From W0P33-017 sp963640395 (GTDB lineage: Bacteria; Bacillota; Clostridia; Lachnospirales; Lachnospiraceae), in NCBI GenBank assembly GCA_963640395.1, contig CAVHZH010000001.1, positions 1-64,000 on the forward strand: a DNA stretch of 64,000 nucleotides. The letters run 5' to 3'. Below, in pieces: positions 46,647 to 56,011 of this stretch. The translations under genes were made by a program, and so were the position numbers. Each line of letters starts with the position of its first letter. Position 1 is the first letter of the stretch. Below the pieces are notes generated by a model. It saw only the letters and a program-made list of their open reading frames with translations. It had not been told where the DNA came from and did no database searches.

Positions 46647-46718
46647 GGTTCCCCGCCAAAATGAAGCCTTCTTTCGCGGTTTCAGCTTGGCGGGAAACCT
46701 GCATCCTGCAGGTTTCCC
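46647..46718 (-). promoter_or_regulatory. Two overlapping, mutually exclusive hairpins after the tube gene
   Basis: Stem 1 pairs GGGAAACCTGCA (46692-46703) with TGCAGGTTTCCC (46707-46718), a perfect 12-base stem. Stem 2 pairs GGTTCCCCGCCAA (46647-46659) with TTGGCGGGAAACC (46687-46699). They share 46692-46699, so only one can form. They lie between the tube gene and the chaperone gene, where a drop in transcript or a 3'-end block would keep tube and sheath levels far above the assembly proteins. There is no T-tract for a standard terminator. Confidence 0.55.
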
Positions 46719-46743
46719 TTTGATATCTGTTTCCAGCCATATC

Positions 46744-47241
46744 CTAGTTGGGGATAATTAACTCCTCATAAGCCAGCTCTACAGACTCGATTGCAACATC
46801 ACTGGTCTTTGCATCCAGATCAGGAGCAGTATACTTTGTCACCCATGCATTGCTTAATACCCATACACGTGTACCTGTAATAGTATCCTGCTTGGTCTGC
46901 GGAGCACCGCCGTTGATATCGATCATCTCGATCTGTACGTTGTTACGCGGCATCTCGCCACGAACCTCGCTGACACACTCCTGAATCCATGTCTTGAAGG
47001 CGCTGTCCAGTGTGTATCCAAATTTTAAGGTTACGTTTCCGTGCTTTACAAGTCCGGGGATCTTTACCGGAGCAAGGCTGTTCGCATTGCCCTGACGGAA
47101 CTCGATCACATCAACAGTTGCTTCCACGCCGGTCACCTCACTAAATGCTGCGGTTCCGCTCACACCGTCAACGGTAACGAGGAAGTTCATTTTAGTCAAC
47201 GGATATGCAAGTAGTTTTCCATTGCTCTCATATGTTGCCAT
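46744..47241 (-). CDS. CIS inner tube protein
   Basis: A 165-residue protein of the gp19/Afp1-type: MNFLVTVDGVSGTAAFSEVTGVEATVDVIEFRQGN and KHGNVTLKFGYTLDSAFKTWI are diagnostic. It polymerises into the rigid inner tube inside the sheath. It lies 63 bases after the sheath gene. The start follows AAGGAGAGATAACTT. Confidence 0.96.
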   Translation of the reverse strand: MATYESNGKLLAYPLTKMNFLVTVDGVSGTAAFSEVTGVEATVDVIEFRQGNANSLAPVKIPGLVKHGNVTLKFGYTLDSAFKTWIQECVSEVRGEMPRNNVQIEMIDINGGAPQTKQDTITGTRVWVLSNAWVTKYTAPDLDAKTSDVAIESVELAYEELIIPN

Positions 47242-47304
47242 AAGTTATCTCTCCTTTTCTTTTACTCGTTATAACTGCTCAGTTCCTTCACAGTTATGCT
47301 TATT

Positions 47305-49005
47305 CTATTCCTCTGCTTCTCCGCCAGCTTCTGCAGTATGCTGTGTTACGCGGAAGATCACGAACTCTGCCGGACGTGAAGGTGCAATACCGATATTGCA
47401 GATCAATCTGCCGTTCATGATATCGTCACGGCTCATCGTAGAAGGTCCGATCTCTACGAAATATGCCTCTGATGCAGAAGATCCTGCGAGCATTCCATTT
47501 CTCCACATTCCATCGAGGAATGATGAAATTGTCATGCTGACTCTCTGCCATAAGGTAGCATCATTGGGCTCGAATACAACCCAGTTGGTGTTTGCCTTGA
47601 TGCTCTCCTCCACATAGATAAAGAGTCTGCGGACGTTGATGTACTTGAATGCGCTGTTGCTGCTTGCAGTCTTTGCGCCCCAGATACGGATGCCCTGTCC
47701 CGGGAATGAACGGATCAGGTTGACTCCCTCGGGATTTAAGATATCCTGCTCTGCCTTTGTATAATTGGTCTTTAATCCGGTACAGAAAATTGTCTCGTTT
47801 GCCGGAGCCTTGTGTACGCCGCGGTTTACATCTGTTCTGGAATATACACCGAGAACTGCTCCTGAAGGCGGTACAAAATCAGGTTTTCCGGATGCACGGT
47901 CAAATACCTGAATCCAAGGATGATACATAGCTGCATAAGTAGAATCGATCATATTTCTGTAATCGATCAGGTCTTTGGTCTTGTACAGATCCTTCGGCAT
48001 ATCGATGACTGCGACACGGTTCTTTAAATTCTCGCAATGTCCGACAAGTGCTACGATCACTTCAGGAATCGTCACACCGGGTACTGCCATCATGCTGACA
48101 TATTCATTCTCAAGGAATGCCTGGATACCTGTACGCTTGCCAGGACCATTATCTTCTCCGATAAATGTAGCAGCGTTCACCTTTCCGATTGTTCCATCGC
48201 TACCACCCTCAAGTGTGATCATTCCGCTGGTCTGACCATCGCCAAGAATAGCTGCTACCGGATTGCCGATCGTATCCATCGGTGCTACAGTTACCTTTAC
48301 AAGCTCACTGGCAGCCAGCTTTGTGCCGATATAATTCGGTGATGTGATGTTGAAACTCAGCTCTGTATATACCTCTGCCTCGTCATTGTAACGAACGCTT
48401 GCATCAACTGTTACCAGATAAGCAACTGTCTTAGGAAGTATAGAGTCATCTACAACCTTTCCTGTGAAGGGCTGCTCAAATACAACTGTATTATCAAAAA
48501 TAGACTTGATTCTGTTGTACTCATCGCCAACAACTACGAGATCTCCCTCACGGAAGCCCTCTACGCTCTTTGCGGTATAGCCCTCGCCTGCCTCAGCAAC
48601 GAGCTGCATTTTTTTCTTGGTCACGGTATTGAAGCTGATCTGGATACGGTTACCCCATTTACCTTCATTTGCAGCCTCTGCTGTCAGGATGCCTGCTGTC
48701 TTAGCTGCGGCTTTTGCATCCTTCGGTACAACACGTGAGATGAAGCATCTGGTTCCACCATTTGCAAAGAACTGCTCAACGCTGCTTGCAAGATAACGAT
48801 ACTCACCGTGTGTAAACTCACTTAAGAATCCACCAAACTGCTTGGTAAAGCTCTTAAAGCTTGTGACAAAGGAAGGTGCACCGATTGACGGTCCTTTTTC
48901 TGCCAATCCTACAAAACCTGCGGTACTTGTTCCAACTCCTTCAATGCTTCTGGGGGAATTATCATACTCCTCCACATATACGCCAGGTGACAAATATTCA
49001 GCCAT
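47305..49005 (-). CDS. CIS contractile sheath protein
   Basis: A 566-residue sheath protein (Afp2-4-like). N-terminal EYLSPGVYVEEYDNSPRSIEGVGTS is the family signature; the C-terminal block (KYINVRRLFIYVEESIKANTNWVVFEPN) is the polymerisation domain. Only one sheath gene is present, while Afp- and PVC-type loci have several. It forms the outer contractile tube. Confidence 0.97.
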   Translation of the reverse strand: MAEYLSPGVYVEEYDNSPRSIEGVGTSTAGFVGLAEKGPSIGAPSFVTSFKSFTKQFGGFLSEFTHGEYRYLASSVEQFFANGGTRCFISRVVPKDAKAAAKTAGILTAEAANEGKWGNRIQISFNTVTKKKMQLVAEAGEGYTAKSVEGFREGDLVVVGDEYNRIKSIFDNTVVFEQPFTGKVVDDSILPKTVAYLVTVDASVRYNDEAEVYTELSFNITSPNYIGTKLAASELVKVTVAPMDTIGNPVAAILGDGQTSGMITLEGGSDGTIGKVNAATFIGEDNGPGKRTGIQAFLENEYVSMMAVPGVTIPEVIVALVGHCENLKNRVAVIDMPKDLYKTKDLIDYRNMIDSTYAAMYHPWIQVFDRASGKPDFVPPSGAVLGVYSRTDVNRGVHKAPANETIFCTGLKTNYTKAEQDILNPEGVNLIRSFPGQGIRIWGAKTASSNSAFKYINVRRLFIYVEESIKANTNWVVFEPNDATLWQRVSMTISSFLDGMWRNGMLAGSSASEAYFVEIGPSTMSRDDIMNGRLICNIGIAPSRPAEFVIFRVTQHTAEAGGEAEE

Positions 49006-49059
49006 TGTATATTTCTCCTTTCGTTTTTACATTTGAAAATTCATTTTTGTTTGTTTGTA

Positions 49060-49452
49060 CTATGTTGTACTTACCATCATCTGTCCCGGATAGACTACCT
49101 GTATAGCTCCCATTCCGTTGGTACAGACGCATTTACAGTCACTTGTCAGACAAGGCTTTCCTCCGATCATTGTCGATGGAGATGTAGGTATCCACATGCC
49201 TGCCGTCATCGGCATACACGGCTGTGGAGTCAACACTCCAAGCGCTGCAGCTGTCGCCGCCGCCACCTGCGGATTTGCCAGTGAAGTACACATCCCGAAG
49301 GGCTGTATATTCACCATTCCCTGTGCATCCTGTATTGTTGCAGCCGGCTGACCGCTAACGGTGCACGTTGTCTGCGATGTGACTTTCAGATTCGATGGTG
49401 CCGCTCCAAACGGACACGATAACACCGCACCTGTAACTACTATTTCTCCCAT
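49060..49452 (-). CDS. PAAR-like spike tip protein (DUF4280)
   Basis: A 130-residue protein with the PAAR-like hallmarks VVTGAVLSCPFGAAPSNLKV and TSPSTMIGGKPCLTSDCKCVCTNGMG. The several cysteines may bind metal. It forms the sharpened tip of the gpV-like spike. It is separated from the spike gene by most of the tail genes and lies beside the sheath gene. Confidence 0.92.
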   Translation of the reverse strand: MGEIVVTGAVLSCPFGAAPSNLKVTSQTTCTVSGQPAATIQDAQGMVNIQPFGMCTSLANPQVAAATAAALGVLTPQPCMPMTAGMWIPTSPSTMIGGKPCLTSDCKCVCTNGMGAIQVVYPGQMMVSTT

Positions 49453-49462
49453 TTTTTACTCC

Positions 49463-50233
49463 TTACCTCAGTTCATTTTCTACACACTGATGAAAATCTA
49501 CAATCTGAAATCTGTTTTCTCCGTTTACACGGTATCGGACAAGATATTGCACAACCAGTGCATCATCCCTGACACGAAGTAAATAACTGCCATCCGGTGA
49601 TACATTTCCAAATACCACCCGGGCTATGGGGGAATTTGCTGTGAATGTCTCTTTGAGCGGTTCTCTGAGTTTCACCATATTCGGCGGCACCTCTTCAATT
49701 ACTTCGATATGCTCGTAATGTTCGTGATCCTCGCTGAGTAATCCATAGTGGACATTCGCGCTGATCAATCCGTAGTGGACATTCTCCATGTTCAGTCTGC
49801 CTTTCGCCATAAACAGCTTCAACATGCATTTCTTCTCGTTGAATTCACTGCAGCAAAGGTCTGACTGTGAGAGGCTGATCGCCTCAATTTCCTCCAGGCC
49901 TTGAAGTGTACCGGTAAGTGAGCAGAGATGTTCTCCCTTTGCAAGTTTCTCTGACGGTATCAGGAACACTTGTTTTAGAGGCATCGCTTTATCCAGCTTC
50001 TCATACTGTACATCTACCACGGCATCCTCATAGCCACGAACCTTTAGCGTCAGGGTGTTATCCCCGCGCCCGGTATTGATAAAGACGAAATTACCGCCGC
50101 CTCTTGGAATCGGCCAGCACTGTCTGCCGTCGATAAAGAAACGTACATCCCGTTCCTCTACTGCCACGCCTGTCGTCGTATCGACAAGTTGGATGACAAG
50201 GTCAAGCCTTTGATGGATCGTTGATGCTTCCAC
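49463..50233 (-). CDS. Beta-rich CIS-locus protein of unknown function
   Basis: A 256-residue protein starting at GTG. The N-terminal 100 residues resemble a carboxypeptidase-regulatory-like beta-sandwich (LDLVIQLVDTTTGVAVEERDVRFFIDG). The middle has a cysteine pair (SDLCCSEF) and an imperfect duplicated segment (NVHYGLISANVHYGLLSED). It lies tightly between the DUF4255 gene (6 bases) and the PAAR gene (10 bases), so a role at the spike tip or tube end is plausible but unproven. Confidence 0.7.
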   Translation of the reverse strand: MEASTIHQRLDLVIQLVDTTTGVAVEERDVRFFIDGRQCWPIPRGGGNFVFINTGRGDNTLTLKVRGYEDAVVDVQYEKLDKAMPLKQVFLIPSEKLAKGEHLCSLTGTLQGLEEIEAISLSQSDLCCSEFNEKKCMLKLFMAKGRLNMENVHYGLISANVHYGLLSEDHEHYEHIEVIEEVPPNMVKLREPLKETFTANSPIARVVFGNVSPDGSYLLRVRDDALVVQYLVRYRVNGENRFQIVDFHQCVENELR

Positions 50234-50239
50234 TTATAC

Positions 50240-50830
50240 TCACTCCCTCCCTTCTCCTGTAATATGCAGTCCGAACGTTGCTTCCGCAACGCGAGGTGTA
50301 TTGATAATAACCTCACTGGACAGGAATACGGGTGCCGCCTTGTAAAACAGGCTGATCTGATAAGGCTTGTTGATCGCCTGCCACACCCTGACCTTTTCCT
50401 CCAGACTTATCTTCGCCTGAGATAGTACGATTGGAGGTTCTTGTGTATCCAGCCATGTCTGCAGCTGATCCGGAAGGACGGAGCTGTTGTCATTGACAAT
50501 CTGAGCAACCCTTCCAATGATCTTTTGTATATCCGGCGCCTTGAGTCCCATCTGGGAGGAGCCGTTGATAAATACCATATAGTATAATCCATATGGTCTT
50601 GGCGGTTTTTGCAACTGCACCTGACCTCTTTGTATATAAGGCCGCTGCGTAACATCACTTTCCTCTCTCACATCATACAGATACAGTCCGACGATATAGT
50701 CTACATCCTGATCCGCAGGAGAGGAAATCTCTATATTGTTTGGTGAAGGAATCGGCTCCGGACACATTTTCTCTCTCAGTGTCCGGACGATATATGCGCT
50801 TACATCCGATATTATTGTATAATCTGCCAT
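50240..50830 (-). CDS. DUF4255 (Afp16/Pvc16-like) tube terminator
   Basis: A 196-residue protein. The N-terminal domain (SDVSAYIVRTLREKMCPEPIPSPNNIEISSP, then DYIVGLYLYDVREES) is diagnostic for the DUF4255/Pvc16_N family. In Afp it caps the distal end of tube and sheath and sets the length. It is the first of the core tail genes after the membrane block. Confidence 0.94.
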   Translation of the reverse strand: MADYTIISDVSAYIVRTLREKMCPEPIPSPNNIEISSPADQDVDYIVGLYLYDVREESDVTQRPYIQRGQVQLQKPPRPYGLYYMVFINGSSQMGLKAPDIQKIIGRVAQIVNDNSSVLPDQLQTWLDTQEPPIVLSQAKISLEEKVRVWQAINKPYQISLFYKAAPVFLSSEVIINTPRVAEATFGLHITGEGRE

Positions 50831-50869
50831 TTTGTCACCTCTAAAAAACGTTTGCCATCATACACACCG

Positions 50870-53800
50870 TTACGACTGACCGGTCAATGCATTGTACAGT
50901 TCATCTGCCTGATCCCCGACTGTCTTGTTCACGCAGGCACTGTAGTTCGTATCTGCAATGTATTCAGCCTCGCAGTCAAAATATGTCTTTGCTGTACTTT
51001 CGTCAATATATGGTACTGACTGGAATTCCACCTTGTATTTGTCAATCGACTGGGTTGTCATATCCGTGAGCGTCACTACCCGTCCTCCGACACGGAATCG
51101 GTAAGAGGTTGCTCCCAGTGTCATTGTTGCTTCCTCCCTAGATTCACTGTATACATATCTATACGGCGTAACCACTCTGTTTCCAATAATTGCCAATGAG
51201 ATATATTCTGTCTCCGAATGTCCGCTGAGCTTTGCATATACATACGGACTGCTTTCAGATGCGCAAGTTGTAATAAACTGCTTTGCAAGTGACTTCGCAT
51301 TGACATTACTATAGTTATCATACAGACGATCCATCGCCACAGCTGCCGCAACCTTTCCATCTGCACTCAGTTCATCGAAGGAAGCACCTAATACCTGTTC
51401 AATCGCATTTTTCAGCATTGTCTCGCTCATTGTTGCCGGATTCGTTGCACTGCTTCCACTTCCTGTTCCGCTTCCGCTTCCTGTGCCGCTTCCGCTTCCT
51501 GTGCCGCTTCCACTTCCTGTGCCGCTTCCACTTCCCGTTCCGCTTCCGCTTCCTGTGCCGCTTCCACTTCCTGTGCCGCTTCCGCTTTCTGTTCCACTTT
51601 CACTTCCTGTTCCGCTTCCACTTCCTGTTCCGCTTCCACTTCCCGTTCCGCTTTCACTTCCTGTTCCGCTGTCGCTTCCTGTTCCGCTTCCGCCTCCTAT
51701 GCCGCTTCCGCCTCCTGTTCCGCTGTCGCTTCCTGTGCCGCTTCCGCTTCCTGTTCCGCTTGCGGATGTACTTGCATTTGCCTGATCATGCAGGCTGCTC
51801 TCTTTGCTGGCTGCGAGCGCTTCGTCAATTTTCTCGCCCCACTTATTCTGATCTGATTTACTCAGACTGGAATCACCCAATGCATCTTTGATCTGTGACA
51901 ACGCAGTCTCCGCACCAAGTGTTCCCAACATACTCAGTGTACTGTCCAATCCATCCGTAACCCCGGAATTCAGGGCACTCACTGCCTCTTGCTTCAGATT
52001 GTCAATATCATTCAACAGACCGGTCTGTCCGAGCGCAACCTGTGCTTCAGCTTTCTCTGCCGCTGTAGACGTATCTGAATTGATAATCTCATTCAGCCGT
52101 GTCTCCTCGGCAGCAATCTTTGCATTTGTGTCTGTGACCAATTCCGCATACTGGGCAGCCAGATTTAAGTCATCTTCATCCAGCGCGTCTTGCTGCTTTT
52201 CCTGATAATCTTCCAACAAATTCTTCAACTGATCCAGCTTTGACATCAGACTCGCATCAGAATCTACGATTTTCTGTGCCAGTTCGCGCAACCATTCAAT
52301 ATGCGCCGTGACTATCTCCTTTACAGTATTCGCAAAGTCATCGTCCTTAATATTTTTTTCCTGCTCCTCTGCCCATGTAATACACTCATATACATATTTC
52401 ACCGCATCCGAGGATGACATACGATCCTTCTTTGCAGTAATCATGGATTCCAGCTCACTGCGTGCGATCTCAACATCTGTCTTATCGTTGTCAAGAATGC
52501 TCTTTTTGACCGCATCACTTGAATTCTTCGCCGCGGCATTCTGATATTCCTGAGATACGCCCTTACCCAACTGAGCGGTAAAGTTGTCCTGTACCGTAGG
52601 CAGGAACTCATCATCTATCAGTTTTAATTCGCCATCTGCATCACCCACAATGCTATTTTCGATGTTCTGCGCATACTTAATATTGTTGACCAGTCCAATG
52701 ACAGTCTGGTCAGTCGCCAGATCATTACTGCTCTTGCATTGATCTGCTAATTGTTTACTCTGTTCATAAATATAAGCACGAATGGTCGAGTCACCGGATG
52801 AGAGCATTTTTGCACTATACGAAGTATTGCTTTCATTACACATGCTGATGCTGTTCATCACGCTCTCTACCAGAGAGCTGTCCATACTGAACGGATCCAC
52901 ATCTGTCGAATCTGAGTCATCACTTTGTGACTTCGACGAATAATATTGTCCACTGACGATATTCGACAACTCATTCAGATCAGTAAAGGAAGTGCTATCC
53001 TGTGACCCTGCAAGAAGTCCCAGCAAGCTTCCCTGATCAGATGCATCTGTTGTCGATTCTTCACCGCTATCGAGCAGCTTCTGGAATACCTCTACACGTC
53101 TTGCCGCGTCAATGCCATCCATCAATGTCATAACGACCTGTGCATTTTCATCCTGCTCCGCTTTAGAAAACGCCTCATAACATTTCTGCAGATTTGCAAG
53201 CATCTGGTCATACTCATCCGTCGTTTGTGACCTCACATTTTGTGCAAAAAATGAATTCAATGCATCTCTCAGATATTTAAAAGACTTTTCATCCGAAGAA
53301 GTAGCCGTATACTTCTCCTCATAGAGCCGACGCACCGGTTCGAGTTCTTCCAGCTTCAGTAGGTCGTAGGGATCGGGATCGTCAAATATACAGACAACGT
53401 CTCCACTCTTAGCGTCCCTGGTCAATCCATCCGCACCTGTATAATATGTAACATACAGGTCATCCAGATCTGTCTCCGGAATCGCTGTTCCCTCTGTTGT
53501 GATCGCTGACAGGCTGGAAGCATCCGTGATATCATACCACGTTCCATCGGCAAGCTCGGACTTGTAGTAGATCTCATTCTGATCGGAATCAGCCTGTGTA
53601 TCAACTGCCTTCTCATACAATTCATCCGTCAATGCCTGCAAATGTATGAGATGTGTACCGATAAACAATACTGAGTTTTCAATCGTGTGCGAACTCTTGT
53701 AGGTACTGAACCGGACAGCCGTGCTCTCATCAAAGACCGCCCATGTCTGCATTGCCGGAATACCTGTCACAAGTACCACGACCGCCAGCAGAGCCGCTGC

Positions 53801-53902
53801 AGCCGCAGCCAGTCTCTTTTTATGTGATCGAAATCCCCTGCCACATAACTTGTTCCGCAAAGATGTGCTATTCAGATATTTTTTCGTCCTTTCTTTTCTC
53901 AT
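50870..53902 (-). CDS. Membrane-anchored coiled-coil protein with Gly/Ser repeat
   Basis: A 1010-residue protein. There is a basic N-terminus and a hydrophobic segment at about 30-52 (signal anchor), then a long acidic, mostly helical region (60-700), a GTGSGS-type repeat (about 714-820, some 18 copies), and a C-terminal beta-rich domain (860-1010) that loosely resembles a copper-amine-oxidase-type N-terminal domain. It is exported across the membrane with most of its mass outside. It lies 16 bases after the TolC-like gene in a block of membrane proteins upstream of the tail genes. I recognise no known family. Confidence 0.6.
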   Translation of the reverse strand: MRKERTKKYLNSTSLRNKLCGRGFRSHKKRLAAAAAALLAVVVLVTGIPAMQTWAVFDESTAVRFSTYKSSHTIENSVLFIGTHLIHLQALTDELYEKAVDTQADSDQNEIYYKSELADGTWYDITDASSLSAITTEGTAIPETDLDDLYVTYYTGADGLTRDAKSGDVVCIFDDPDPYDLLKLEELEPVRRLYEEKYTATSSDEKSFKYLRDALNSFFAQNVRSQTTDEYDQMLANLQKCYEAFSKAEQDENAQVVMTLMDGIDAARRVEVFQKLLDSGEESTTDASDQGSLLGLLAGSQDSTSFTDLNELSNIVSGQYYSSKSQSDDSDSTDVDPFSMDSSLVESVMNSISMCNESNTSYSAKMLSSGDSTIRAYIYEQSKQLADQCKSSNDLATDQTVIGLVNNIKYAQNIENSIVGDADGELKLIDDEFLPTVQDNFTAQLGKGVSQEYQNAAAKNSSDAVKKSILDNDKTDVEIARSELESMITAKKDRMSSSDAVKYVYECITWAEEQEKNIKDDDFANTVKEIVTAHIEWLRELAQKIVDSDASLMSKLDQLKNLLEDYQEKQQDALDEDDLNLAAQYAELVTDTNAKIAAEETRLNEIINSDTSTAAEKAEAQVALGQTGLLNDIDNLKQEAVSALNSGVTDGLDSTLSMLGTLGAETALSQIKDALGDSSLSKSDQNKWGEKIDEALAASKESSLHDQANASTSASGTGSGSGTGSDSGTGGGSGIGGGSGTGSDSGTGSESGTGSGSGTGSGSGTGSESGTESGSGTGSGSGTGSGSGTGSGSGTGSGSGTGSGSGTGSGSGTGSGSSATNPATMSETMLKNAIEQVLGASFDELSADGKVAAAVAMDRLYDNYSNVNAKSLAKQFITTCASESSPYVYAKLSGHSETEYISLAIIGNRVVTPYRYVYSESREEATMTLGATSYRFRVGGRVVTLTDMTTQSIDKYKVEFQSVPYIDESTAKTYFDCEAEYIADTNYSACVNKTVGDQADELYNALTGQS
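51441..51765 (-). repeat. 18-base minisatellite encoding GTGSGS
   Basis: An in-frame tandem repeat of about 18 units, unit close to GGAACAGGAAGTGGAAGC on the minus strand, encoding Gly-Thr/Glu/Ser-Gly-Ser. It can expand or contract in steps of six residues and form a flexible spacer. Confidence 0.9.
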
Positions 53903-53917
53903 ACCTTGTAATCCCTC

Positions 53918-56011
53918 TTATTGTGTCTGCTGCTTAAGCAGCTTCAGACTCGATGTATCAAAGCTTCCATCGTATAGCTTGTTTTGATCCTTATCATAAA
54001 ACTCGACAGTCACATTTGCCAGATCCGGTTCCAAAATAGACAAATACTGAAATTTCTGCGTGATGGAAACCATATCCTCGGAGCCCAGATATTTGCCATC
54101 AGCGGTGCGGATACGGTAAAATGCAATATTCTCCTGCGCATCCGGCGTCAATGTGAGCTCTGTGCAGTTTGTCGTTGCGTTTTTATCACAGGTGTAAGTG
54201 CCGATCGTCTCGCCGTTCTGTGAAGAATCTTCAACATGATAACCGGTCGTGATCGACAGGTCTCCACTCAGGGAGCTCGCATCAATCTCGCAGTCACATA
54301 CAAAATCATTGCCGTTATAGAAACGGATCTTTACAGTCTCAACATCCTGCAATGCCAACGCCAGATGTCTGAGCGACTGATCTATAGATGTCCGCGCACC
54401 GATCTGCGTCTGATCACACCACAATTCAAAATCAGTAATTTCACCGTCCAATTCTTCCGCGAGCTGTACCCGCAGACGAAATTCCTCATTCTGGATGATC
54501 TGCTCGATATAATAATGGGATCCTTCTGTCGAGTCCTCTACGACAACGCTTTCACCGCCGTCAGCTGCATCCACATCCAGAGTACCGGATTTCATATACT
54601 GTGATACAGCACCGCATGTCAATCGGTCAAACTCATATAAAGCGCTTGAATATAATTCCATTGCATCCAGCATATCATTCTGGAGTGACTCATAGTTATC
54701 CAATGAAGATTCATACTCCTCATAGGTCAGCGTGCCGAGCTGGTTCAACAGAAGATCCCGGTCTAGCTGTGTCTTGGCTGCATCCACCTGTTCGACAGCC
54801 TCTTCATAAGAATTTTTGACAGAAATAAAATTGTCAAAACTATCTTCTACCTGCTGTATGAGATCCGCCTTTATGCTCTCTGCCTCCTGTCTGGCATCCT
54901 GATATTCCAGAGCCGCCTCATATAATGCATACGGTTCATCTTCCACATAACGGGAGCCATCTATCGCGCCCTTGAACCATACCTTCGGGATCTTGAAAAA
55001 AATAATTCTTATAGATCCATTCCACGGTTCATCAATCCTCTGCAAAAATTCCTTGTATTTCTGCTTGAATGCGCGTGAATTTATCTTTTCACCATTCAAT
55101 GCCTGATTATAATAGCTTCGGATGAGCGACATGTCCGATCCGCTATATTGCTGGTTCATCAGATCATAATAGGTCGTAAGCGAGACTCTGGCAGACTGCT
55201 CGGCAATCTTTGCTTCATAATACGTCTCATCATTATCCAACGTACTCTGTATCAGAGCATCTAATACCTCGCTGCGCTTCATATCAGCTACAACCAGCGG
55301 ATTTTCAAATGTATAGTCCTGATAAATCGATGTATTTCCTGTCAGAGTGACAAGCTTTTTCTTTTTTGAGTTCAGATTACGTGTCGCAGTCGATATCTTG
55401 GATTCCAACGAATTACGCTTTGAATTCATCGTATCAATGTCTGCCTGCGTGGCCTCGCCAATCGCCAGTTTTATTGTACTCTTTTTTATCGATTCATCCA
55501 ATGCATCCAGCTTTTTTTGATTCAGGTCTATTTCTTTTTCCAGCATGACAATATTCAGATAGATTGTATTGACTTGCTGATAAATCGTAAACTTCTGGTC
55601 ATTGATCTGATGCTTTACAGTATCTATCTCATACTGGATCGATTTCGGCTTAAACTGAAACTCATACGCCTCCGCCAGATCCGGTTTCGTCGGAAACTTG
55701 AATGAAAGAAGTGGACTCCAACGGAACGTAGACATATTTTCCTGCTTCATTTGGATCGTCTTGACAGCCTGCGTCAGCTGCACCTGCTTGGTCTCAAGGC
55801 GTCCCTCCAGCTGTTCCAGCTTTGCGCTGTTTAGATATGCCTGTGTGCGTGCCTGCTCCATCGTATAAGTGGTTTTCACCTGAGCAGTGGCATCTTCTGC
55901 CTCATAACCGGCAGACACAGAAACCAGCATAGTCACCATCAATATCAATGCCAGCAACCGTTTCCATTTAAAAAATTGTCTCATTTTCCGTTTTCCGGAT
56001 CTCACTCTCAT
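53918..56011 (-). CDS. TolC/outer-membrane-efflux-like coiled-coil protein in a Gram-positive
   Basis: A 697-residue protein with a signal or anchor at about 18-38. Residues 45-470 have the repeating long-helix pattern of TolC-family proteins (TMEQARTQAYLNSAKLEQLEGRLETKQVQL; KLAIGEATQADIDTMNSKRNSLESK; LGTLTYEEYESSLDNYESLQND). The C-terminal 200 residues are beta-rich and unrelated to TolC. The ATG overlaps the MORN gene stop (ATGA). TolC trimers form conduits across the periplasm and outer membrane; here it might build a tube or scaffold across the wall. Confidence 0.7.
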   Translation of the reverse strand: MRVRSGKRKMRQFFKWKRLLALILMVTMLVSVSAGYEAEDATAQVKTTYTMEQARTQAYLNSAKLEQLEGRLETKQVQLTQAVKTIQMKQENMSTFRWSPLLSFKFPTKPDLAEAYEFQFKPKSIQYEIDTVKHQINDQKFTIYQQVNTIYLNIVMLEKEIDLNQKKLDALDESIKKSTIKLAIGEATQADIDTMNSKRNSLESKISTATRNLNSKKKKLVTLTGNTSIYQDYTFENPLVVADMKRSEVLDALIQSTLDNDETYYEAKIAEQSARVSLTTYYDLMNQQYSGSDMSLIRSYYNQALNGEKINSRAFKQKYKEFLQRIDEPWNGSIRIIFFKIPKVWFKGAIDGSRYVEDEPYALYEAALEYQDARQEAESIKADLIQQVEDSFDNFISVKNSYEEAVEQVDAAKTQLDRDLLLNQLGTLTYEEYESSLDNYESLQNDMLDAMELYSSALYEFDRLTCGAVSQYMKSGTLDVDAADGGESVVVEDSTEGSHYYIEQIIQNEEFRLRVQLAEELDGEITDFELWCDQTQIGARTSIDQSLRHLALALQDVETVKIRFYNGNDFVCDCEIDASSLSGDLSITTGYHVEDSSQNGETIGTYTCDKNATTNCTELTLTPDAQENIAFYRIRTADGKYLGSEDMVSITQKFQYLSILEPDLANVTVEFYDKDQNKLYDGSFDTSSLKLLKQQTQ

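Noticed and set aside
30706..50830. A prophage
   Set aside because: There are tail genes only: no capsid, portal, terminase, integrase, holin or lysin, and the AAA+ ATPase, DUF4255 and PAAR-like genes are those of injection systems.
51441..51765. CRISPR array
   Set aside because: The 18-base units are directly joined with no unique spacers and are in frame within a gene.
51483..51785. Plus-strand frame encoding a Pro/Leu repeat
   Set aside because: It is the antisense shadow of the Gly/Ser minisatellite, with no ribosome binding site and no family match.
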